From: Zoogloeaceae bacterium
GTDB lineage: Bacteria; Pseudomonadota; Gammaproteobacteria; Burkholderiales; Rhodocyclaceae
Assembly: GCA_031290535.1 (NCBI GenBank)
Contig: JAITNI010000311.1
Span: 1 to 7,133, forward strand
Direction of reading: 5' to 3'
DNA: 7,133 nucleotides
Shown one piece after another: positions 1-4,198 of this stretch. Below the pieces are notes generated by a model. The model was not told the origin of the DNA. It saw only the letters and a program-made list of their open reading frames with translations, and searched no databases. The translations under genes and the position numbers were made by a program. Every line of letters starts with the position of its first letter. Position 1 is the stretch's first letter.

Positions 1-1173
1 GGCATGAGCCTTGCCGCCATTTTTGGGCTGCGGATGTTGGGCTTGTTCCTGATTTTTCCGGTGTTCGCCCTCTACGCCCGCGACCTGCCCGGCGGCGGCA
101 ATCTGACGCTGGTGGGATTGGCGCTTGGCGCTTACGGGGGGACGCAAGCCTGCCTGCAAATTCTCTGGGGGTCGGCCTCCGACCGCTGGGGGAGAAAGCC
201 GGTGATTGTCGCCGGACTGCTCCTGTTCGCGCTGGGCAGCGCCGTGGCCGCCCTCGCCCCAAATATTTACTGGGTGATTGCCGGACGGGTCATTCAGGGC
301 GCGGGCGCGATTTCCGCCGCCGTCACCGCGCTGGCCGCCGACCTGACGCGGGAGGAACACCGCACCAAGGTCATGGCGATGATCGGCGCGTCCATCAGCC
401 TGGTATTCGCCGGGTCGCTGGTGGCCGCGCCCATCCTGTTCAGCCTGATCGGCATGAGCGGCATTTTCTGGCTGACGGGGCTTTTGGCGCTGGGGGCCAT
501 CGGGGTGCTGCTCAAGGTCGTGCCGCCAGCGCCGCCGCCCGTGCTGGGCGCGCCAGTGTCGCTGGCCGCCGTGTGCATGGAGCCGCAACTGTTGCGCCTC
601 AATTTTGGCGTCTTCGCCTTGCACTTCACGCAAACGGCGCTCTGGGTGCTGATGCCCGTCGCCCTGATCCAACACGGCGGCCTGCCGGTGAACGCGCACT
701 GGCAAGCCTATTTGCCCGCCGTGCTGATTTCCTTTGTCCTCATGGTACCCGCCGTCATCGCCGCCGAAAAAAAAGGTCGCATGAAAGCCGTGTTCATGGG
801 CGCGATCAGTCTGTTGCCGCTTGTCATGGCGGGATTTTATTTTGCCGGACAAAGTCTCGCGCTGCTGGTATTCTGGCTGACACTTTTTTTTGTCGCCTTC
901 AATATTCTGGAAGCCACGCAGCCCTCGCTCATTTCCCGCATCGCGCCGCCGCAGGCCAAGGGCAAGGCGCTGGGGCTGTACAACACGCTTCAGGCCGTCG
1001 GCCTTTTTGTCGGCGGCTTTGCGGGCGGCGCGCTGGCGCAACATTTGGGCAACGGCGCGGTCTTTGCCGCCTGCGGCGCGCTCTCGCTTGTCTGGCTTCT
1101 ACTGGCGCGTTCTCTCAAGGCGCCGCAACGCAAATCCGCGCCGTCAGGCGCTGCGCCGGGCGCGGGAGGCTGA
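1..1173 (+). CDS. MFS transporter, YajR-like (5'-truncated by window edge)
   Basis: This is an inner-membrane major facilitator superfamily transporter, probably a proton-coupled drug or metabolite exporter; the substrate cannot be read from sequence. Counting from the Met codon at base 4, about twelve hydrophobic segments are visible. Motif A lies between TM2 and TM3 (DRWGRKP, residues 60-66), and TM4 carries the antiporter-type stretch GRVIQGAGAISAAVTAL (94-110). The stretches FNILEATQPSLISR and LRLNFGVFALH resemble E. coli YajR as I remember it. The frame is open through base 1 and relatives carry about ten more residues before this point, so the ATG at base 4 is probably internal and the real start lies upstream. 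The protein ends about 20 residues after the last membrane helix in a Pro/Gly/Ala-rich tail, so it lacks the soluble C-terminal YAM domain of E. coli YajR. It is followed 81 bases later by ssb. Confidence 0.9.
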   Translation, partial: GMSLAAIFGLRMLGLFLIFPVFALYARDLPGGGNLTLVGLALGAYGGTQACLQILWGSASDRWGRKPVIVAGLLLFALGSAVAALAPNIYWVIAGRVIQGAGAISAAVTALAADLTREEHRTKVMAMIGASISLVFAGSLVAAPILFSLIGMSGIFWLTGLLALGAIGVLLKVVPPAPPPVLGAPVSLAAVCMEPQLLRLNFGVFALHFTQTALWVLMPVALIQHGGLPVNAHWQAYLPAVLISFVLMVPAVIAAEKKGRMKAVFMGAISLLPLVMAGFYFAGQSLALLVFWLTLFFVAFNILEATQPSLISRIAPPQAKGKALGLYNTLQAVGLFVGGFAGGALAQHLGNGAVFAACGALSLVWLLLARSLKAPQRKSAPSGAAPGAGG

Positions 1174-1196
1174 GGCGTCACTTTTTCCGGCAAAAC

Positions 1197-1224
1197 TTGC
1201 AATTTCGGGCGAAGCCCGTAAACT
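1197..1224 (+). promoter_or_regulatory. Possible sigma-70 promoter for ssb
   Basis: A -35-like TTGCAA (1197-1202) and a -10-like TAAACT (1219-1224), each matching the consensus at 4 of 6 positions, are separated by 16 bases in the 81-base gap before ssb. The spacer contains a perfect small inverted repeat, CGGGC-GAA-GCCCG (1206-1218), which could be an operator or chance. No LexA-type CTGT-N8-ACAG box is visible. Weak evidence; ssb could equally be read through from the transporter gene. Confidence 0.3.
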
Positions 1225-1254
1225 TCTCAACTTCCATCAAAAGGGACAATTTTC

Positions 1255-1731
1255 ATGGCATCCGTCAACAAGGTCATCATCATCGGCAATCTCGGGCGCG
1301 ACCCCGAAACCCGCTACAGCGCGAGCGGCGACGCCATGTGCAACATCACCGTCGCCACCACAGAGACCTGGAAGGACAAACAGAGTGGCGAAAAAAAGGA
1401 AGCGACCGAATGGCATCGCATCACCTTTTTTGGCCGTCTGGCAGAAATCGCCGGACAATATCTGAAAAAAGGCTCGCAAGTGTATGTCGAAGGCACCCTG
1501 AGAACGCGCAAATGGACGGACAAGGAAGGCCATGAGCGCTACACCACGGAAATCCGCGCCGATGAAATGAAGATGCTCGGCAGCCGCAGCGGCATGGGCG
1601 AACCGTCCAGCGGCGGCGGTGCGCGCGGCAACAACGCTCCGCCCCCCACCGACTACGCTCCCACCCCCCCCGCCACGCAAAAGAAACCCGATTTCAGCGA
1701 CGATTTCGGGGATGACGATATTCCATTCTAG
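1255..1731 (+). CDS. ssb: Single-stranded DNA-binding protein
   Basis: SSB coats single-stranded DNA during replication, recombination and repair, normally as a homotetramer, and recruits partner proteins through its C-terminal tip. The N-terminal OB fold covers about residues 1-110 and begins [20 protein letters not shown]. The aromatic residues that stack on DNA in E. coli SSB have counterparts here: W39, W53, F59 and W87. A Gly/Pro-rich disordered linker (about 112-145) leads to an acidic tail ending DDDIPF, the conserved partner-binding peptide. At 158 residues it is a little shorter than E. coli SSB (178), the difference lying in the linker. The start is supported by AAGGGA (1241-1246), 8 bases before the ATG. 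The linker codons include an eight-C run (1664-1671). Family identity is certain. Confidence 0.98.
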   Translation: MASVNKVIIIGNLGRDPETRYSASGDAMCNITVATTETWKDKQSGEKKEATEWHRITFFGRLAEIAGQYLKKGSQVYVEGTLRTRKWTDKEGHERYTTEIRADEMKMLGSRSGMGEPSSGGGARGNNAPPPTDYAPTPPATQKKPDFSDDFGDDDIPF

Positions 1732-1800
1732 AGCAGGCTTGAGCCAGACCCGCATTTGCCTTGCCGTCAGGGCATCGGGCAGGCTTGAGTCTCCGGCTCT

Positions 1801-1807
1801 GGGAGGA
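1801..1807 (+). promoter_or_regulatory. Shine-Dalgarno that fixes a GTG start
   Basis: GGGAGGA lies 7 bases before the GTG at 1815 and is the only strong ribosome-binding site near the 5' end of the protease gene. The frame can be opened further upstream at the ATG at 1761, but no purine-rich site precedes that codon. The upstream ATG would also add 18 residues that do not resemble the family. The GTG is therefore preferred. Confidence 0.75.
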
Positions 1808-1814
1808 TTTTGCC

Positions 1815-2357
1815 GTGTCTGACGAACCCGCCGCCACCAAAACCCCCGCCCAACGCATGAGCAGGGGCATGATCGTCGCCTTCTGGCTGACGTTTTTGGG
1901 GCTGTTTTGGCTCGGTTTCACGGAATTTTTCGATCGCCAGCAAAACCCGAACCGCCACCTGCAAGTGGAGGAAGGCGGCGGCGAACTGGTCTTGAAGCGC
2001 AACCGTTCCGGGCATTACGTCGTGCCGGGGACGATCAACGGTCAGCCGGTGGTGTTCCTGCTCGACACCGGCGCGACGCAGGTTTCCGTCCCCGCGCATC
2101 TGGCGCAGGCGCTCAATCTCGCCGCCGGACAAGGCGAGGCTATCGCCACCGCGAACGGCACTGGTACGGCCTACGCCACGCAAATCGACGAACTGCGCTT
2201 CGGCCCGTTTCGCTTTACCAAAGTGCGTGGCCACCTGAACCCCGGTCAGGAAGACGACCAAATCCTGCTCGGCATGAACGCGCTCAAACATCTGGAATTC
2301 ACCCAGCGCAACGACACGCTGACCTTGCGGGCGAATGGAGCAGGAGCGGCGCGATGA
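1815..2357 (+). CDS. Membrane-anchored retropepsin-like aspartic protease (clan AA)
   Basis: This predicted single-domain aspartic protease is of the bacterial retropepsin-like type that carries one N-terminal membrane anchor; such enzymes are thought to act as dimers. From the GTG start it has 180 residues. A short cytoplasmic N-terminus is followed by one hydrophobic helix (about 19-35). The protease domain then runs from about 60 to the end. The catalytic motif is DTGA (Asp84), preceded by the hydrophobic strand VVFLL. The later flap/psi-loop part includes ILLGMNALKHLEF (about 150-162), the typical closing block of this family. The natural substrate is unknown. The stop codon overlaps the start of the next gene as ATGA, so the two are probably translated together. 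The last 35 codons before the terminal AGAAR stretch are duplicated downstream at 3272-3376. No promoter is obvious in the 83 bases after ssb. Confidence 0.88.
   Translation: MSDEPAATKTPAQRMSRGMIVAFWLTFLGLFWLGFTEFFDRQQNPNRHLQVEEGGGELVLKRNRSGHYVVPGTINGQPVVFLLDTGATQVSVPAHLAQALNLAAGQGEAIATANGTGTAYATQIDELRFGPFRFTKVRGHLNPGQEDDQILLGMNALKHLEFTQRNDTLTLRANGAGAAR
2232..2336 (+). repeat. Direct repeat, copy 1 (3' end of protease gene)
   Basis: This stretch aligns without gaps to 3272-3376, exactly 1040 bases downstream, with 98 of 105 bases identical by my count. It encodes HLNPGQEDDQILL and the following residues up to LTLRAN in the protease. Similarity begins at a codon boundary (His) and ends just before the divergent last residues. 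The two copies flank the unknown gene at 2354-3241. Confidence 0.95.
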
Positions 2358-3241
2358 AAAAACGCGCCCCGCCTGTACCCAAAACACCCCGCGAAATCTG
2401 TCGGCAACTCTTTGGCAATCCCGAACCGCCTGCGGAGGTGTGGGAGAAGCAATTTGATTACTGCTACGATGAACTGGAAAAACTCGCCCACAAGGATTGG
2501 CGGCTGATGGATGAAAACGATCTGGGCATTTACCTGCTGGATCTCAAGTATGTCGAACCCTTGCAGCCGGATTTGTTCCGTTATTTATTTCCGGTCTGTC
2601 TTGCGCTTTGGCAGGAATGCCTGATGCAGGAGCGATTTTTTGAGGGCGAGGCGTGTACTTTTCTGGATGTCCTTCAGCGTGGGAACCTCTTCGAGCGCAT
2701 GATGACGTTTGATGAACGACAGGCAGTTCAGGATTTCATGAGCGAAGCACTGATTCGTTCTCTTGGGCAGCCACGCAGATTTGCCAGTGAGGAAGTTTTC
2801 TGGATGCATACCCTCACCAATTTTGGCGCCTTGATTCCCAAAATCCCGGAGGTCTGGACGCGCTGGTGGACATTTGATCTCCCCGGCAAAGCCGTTGCCG
2901 CGCTGATGTTCGCTTCCCTGCTGATGTATTCCGACACGGAAAACCCGATTTTCCGTTCTCCCCGCTTCGTTCCCCGCGTCAGCAAAGTCATGGATTACCG
3001 TTTCGATGAGGGCTGGCTGGAACCCAACCTCGCCTTTTTGCACGACACCCTCACCGTCGACTACCTGCAAACCAAAATCGCCGAAGCCGCCACCGTCCTG
3101 CAACACGAGCCGGAGGGCAAACTGGCGGCGCGCCTTGTCACCGATGCCAAAGAACGGCAGGACATTATCCCCATTTTCATCGAAGACCTGCTCACCGAAT
3201 TGCGCTATCCTGATTCTCCCTATGGAAAGCCGAGGGCGTAG
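2354..3241 (+). CDS. Uncharacterised protein in a repeat-flanked cassette
   Basis: I do not recognise this 295-residue protein. It has no signal peptide and no clear membrane helix, so it is probably cytoplasmic. It is rich in Trp, Phe, Tyr and Leu and looks largely alpha-helical. Notable stretches are WEKQFDYCYDELEKLAHKDW (about 28-47), YLLDLKYVEPLQPDLFRYLF (about 55-74), WTRWWTFDLPGKAVAALMFA and, near the end, an acidic helix IPIFIEDLLTELRY. The N-terminal third (W, then Y..DL, then an aromatic FRY-LFP block) faintly recalls small immunity-like or DUF6714-type proteins, but I would not name it on this. The start overlaps the protease stop as ATGA, with AGGAG (2342-2346) 7 bases upstream, so co-translation is likely. 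Its middle portion is only about 45-57% GC in the lines I counted, against about 70% in sampled lines of the transporter and secA genes. With direct repeats on both sides, acquisition or duplication as a unit is plausible. Confidence 0.8.
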   Translation: MKKRAPPVPKTPREICRQLFGNPEPPAEVWEKQFDYCYDELEKLAHKDWRLMDENDLGIYLLDLKYVEPLQPDLFRYLFPVCLALWQECLMQERFFEGEACTFLDVLQRGNLFERMMTFDERQAVQDFMSEALIRSLGQPRRFASEEVFWMHTLTNFGALIPKIPEVWTRWWTFDLPGKAVAALMFASLLMYSDTENPIFRSPRFVPRVSKVMDYRFDEGWLEPNLAFLHDTLTVDYLQTKIAEAATVLQHEPEGKLAARLVTDAKERQDIIPIFIEDLLTELRYPDSPYGKPRA

Positions 3242-3246
3242 AGTGA

Positions 3247-3273
3247 CTTGCGCTGTGCCTGAAGAACACAACA
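3247..3273 (+). repeat. Short dispersed repeat, copy 1
   Basis: These 27 bases match 4103-4129 in front of secA at 24 positions, in the same orientation. The most conserved part is GCCTGAAGAACACAACA, where the other copy has GCCTGAAAAACACAACA. The copy starts 6 bases after the stop of the unknown gene and runs directly into the second protease-tail copy. Its nature is unknown; it may belong to a family spread through this genome. Confidence 0.65.
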
Positions 3274-3376
3274 TCTCAACCCCGGTCTGGAAGATGAGCA
3301 AATCCTGCTCGGCATGAACGCCCTCAAACATCTGGAATTCACCCAGCGCAACGAGACGCTGACCTTGCGGGCGAAT
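3272..3376 (+). repeat. Direct repeat, copy 2 (protease-gene tail)
   Basis: This is the second copy of the 105-base repeat whose first copy is 2232-2336. There are seven mismatches: four are silent and three give Q to L, D to E and D to E. Similarity stops sharply at both ends, marking recombination junctions. Confidence 0.95.
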
Positions 3377-3391
3377 CGCTCGACACAATGA
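3272..3391 (+). pseudogene. Detached 3' end of a retropepsin-like protease gene
   Basis: This 39-codon remnant starts in frame at a His codon and reads HLNPGLEDEQILLGMNALKH and onward to ANRSTQ, then stops at TGA (3389-3391). It corresponds to the C-terminal block of the protease at 1815-2357 but has its own last residues (RSTQ instead of GAGAAR). There is no catalytic DTGA motif, and a TGA (3260-3262) lies just upstream in the same frame, so it cannot make a protease. It is either the displaced original end of the neighbouring gene or the last piece of a former tandem paralogue. The mild, mostly silent differences suggest that both copies spent time under selection as coding sequence. Confidence 0.85.
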
Positions 3392-3435
3392 AGAGAAACA
3401 AAACAGACAATGGAATTTCTCAAATTGAATTGTAA
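3388..3435 (+). other. 15-codon open frame overlapping the remnant's stop (possible lost gene start)
   Basis: The remnant's TGA overlaps an ATG as ATGA, exactly as the intact protease does with its partner gene. The frame reads MKRNKTDNGISQIEL and then stops. The partner gene begins MKKRAPP. This may be the vestige of the N-terminus of a second downstream partner gene, or chance; it has no strong Shine-Dalgarno of its own. Confidence 0.2.
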
Positions 3436-3458
3436 TCTCCCTGACCCTGCGTCATAAT
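3430..3458 (+). promoter_or_regulatory. Likely sigma-70 promoter for the 3494 gene
   Basis: TTGTAA (3430-3435) and CATAAT (3453-3458) are spaced by 17 bases, matching 4/6 and 5/6 of consensus. The bases just upstream are unusually AT-rich for this window and include a perfect AATTT-CTC-AAATT inverted repeat (3414-3426), which could act as an UP element. Transcription would start near 3465, giving a leader of about 29 bases. Confidence 0.6.
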
Positions 3459-3493
3459 CGCGCCTCTGATCACTCTTTTGTTCTGGGCAAATC

Positions 3494-3976
3494 ATGAAAA
3501 AAATTTTCGCACTCTGCTTTTTTCTCCTCGGTCTTGCCGTTGCGCCTGTGGTAGAGGCCAGAGGCATCCCCATCCCGGTAAAATTTGGTTCGGAACCTGA
3601 CATCAGCTTTCTGGCCGATACCCAACTGAAAGAGGATGACGAAGGCAAGGTTATCGCCTGGAAACTGGGGCATAAAAAAACGCTGGAATACCTGTTTTTC
3701 CCCTACACTGTCAAGGACGATGGTCTGGTGCTTTACTATCAGGCCAGCGCGAAAAGCTATTACGTCATGGATGTGCCGGAAGGCGAGGAACTCGCGGCGT
3801 TGCAAAAGGAAGGCCTCCTGCCCGACCCTTTGCCCGCAACCAAAATGACGGTTCAGGATTATCTGTTCGGTTATCTGCTCGAAATCCTCATCCTCGCCCT
3901 GATTGCCTATGGCATCTGGAAAAAGCGCCGGAAAAAAGAACCGGAAGAAACCGAACCGTCCGGGACGTCTGAGTAA
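3494..3976 (+). CDS. Uncharacterised envelope protein with signal peptide and C-terminal anchor
   Basis: I do not recognise the family. The 160-residue product starts MKKIFALCFFLLGLAVAPVV, a clear Sec signal peptide, with a probable cleavage after VEA (residues 20-22). A compact extracytoplasmic domain follows (about 23-120), rich in Tyr, Lys and acidic residues, with two nearby blocks, EYLFFPYTV and LVLYYQASAKSYYVM. A hydrophobic helix (about 124-142) is followed by a positively charged stop-transfer KKRRKK and a Glu/Pro-rich cytoplasmic tail. It is therefore probably a type I inner-membrane protein facing the periplasm. Ribosome binding looks weak (TGGGC 6 bases before the ATG). It has its own likely promoter and is separated from secA by 222 bases. 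Its hydrophobic N-terminus and plausible layout make it a believable gene, but the function is unknown. Confidence 0.8.
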   Translation: MKKIFALCFFLLGLAVAPVVEARGIPIPVKFGSEPDISFLADTQLKEDDEGKVIAWKLGHKKTLEYLFFPYTVKDDGLVLYYQASAKSYYVMDVPEGEELAALQKEGLLPDPLPATKMTVQDYLFGYLLEILILALIAYGIWKKRRKKEPEETEPSGTSE

Positions 3977-4065
3977 CGCGGGTCACGCAGGGCAGGAAGA
4001 GGGCGTCTGTTTTCCGTATGGAGCGCGCAACCTTCTCAAGACCAGCCTGTCCTCCGCTCTTTGGC

Positions 4066-4082
4066 TCTGCGCTACGCGCAGA
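4066..4082 (+). other. Perfect 7-bp hairpin in the secA leader
   Basis: TCTGCGC-TAC-GCGCAGA forms a perfect stem with a three-base loop. No T-run follows on either strand, so it is not a standard terminator. It may be a structural element of the leader or part of a larger repeat that also contains 4103-4129. Confidence 0.5.
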
Positions 4083-4102
4083 AAAGTCTGGACGTTCTTG
4101 CG

Positions 4103-4129
4103 CTTGCCCTGCGCCTGAAAAACACAACA
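4103..4129 (+). repeat. Short dispersed repeat, copy 2
   Basis: This partner of 3247-3273 is in the same orientation with 24 of 27 bases identical; a further TCAA matches after a three-base gap. It lies about 70 bases before the secA start, between the leader hairpin and the putative -10. Confidence 0.65.
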
Positions 4130-4149
4130 GGTCAAGGCGCTTTCCATCG

Positions 4150-4158
4150 TGCTAAAAT
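4150..4158 (+). promoter_or_regulatory. Possible extended -10 promoter of secA
   Basis: TGCTAAAAT matches the extended -10 form TGnTATAAT, with TAAAAT at 4153-4158. No convincing -35 lies 16-18 bases upstream, which extended -10 promoters tolerate. A start near 4165 would give a leader of about 34 bases. Confidence 0.4.
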
Positions 4159-4198
4159 CGGACTTTTGCTGTTCAAGGGCGCTTTTGAGCGTGAAGTG

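Larger units (their letters stand above)
4018..4158 (+). other. 46-codon open frame in the secA leader (doubtful)
   Basis: An ATG at 4018 opens a frame that ends at TAA (4156-4158), 40 bases before secA. The peptide is Arg/Pro/Cys-rich, with no hydrophobic signal segment and no SecM-type FxxxxWIxxxxGIRAGP arrest motif. There is no good Shine-Dalgarno. It is recorded because leader peptides control secA in some gammaproteobacteria, but the evidence that it is translated is poor. Confidence 0.12.

Noticed and set aside
1206..1218. CGGGC-GAA-GCCCG hairpin after the transporter gene as a terminator
   Set aside because: The stem is only 5 bp and no T-run follows, so it does not meet the usual form of a Rho-independent terminator.
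1733..1789. An 11-base direct repeat GCAGGCTTGAG at 1733-1743 and 1779-1789 in the ssb-protease gap
   Set aside because: It is exact, but there are only two copies, with no palindrome or promoter relation. It could be a small local duplication and I see no function to attach to it.
1761..1814. An upstream ATG start for the protease
   Set aside because: There is no Shine-Dalgarno before it, whereas GGGAGGA sits at ideal distance before the GTG at 1815.
2585..3388. A 267-codon minus-strand frame opposite the unknown gene
   Set aside because: It starts inside the antisense of the duplicated protease tail and repeats the antisense peptide seen opposite copy 1 (a QGQRxVALGEFQMFE-like stretch), so it is a shadow frame.
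4061..4198. A 46-codon N-terminal extension of SecA from a TTG start
   Set aside because: The residues do not resemble SecA, they overlap the leader hairpin and repeat, and the conserved [14 protein letters not shown] start at 4199 gives motif numbering that matches E. coli.
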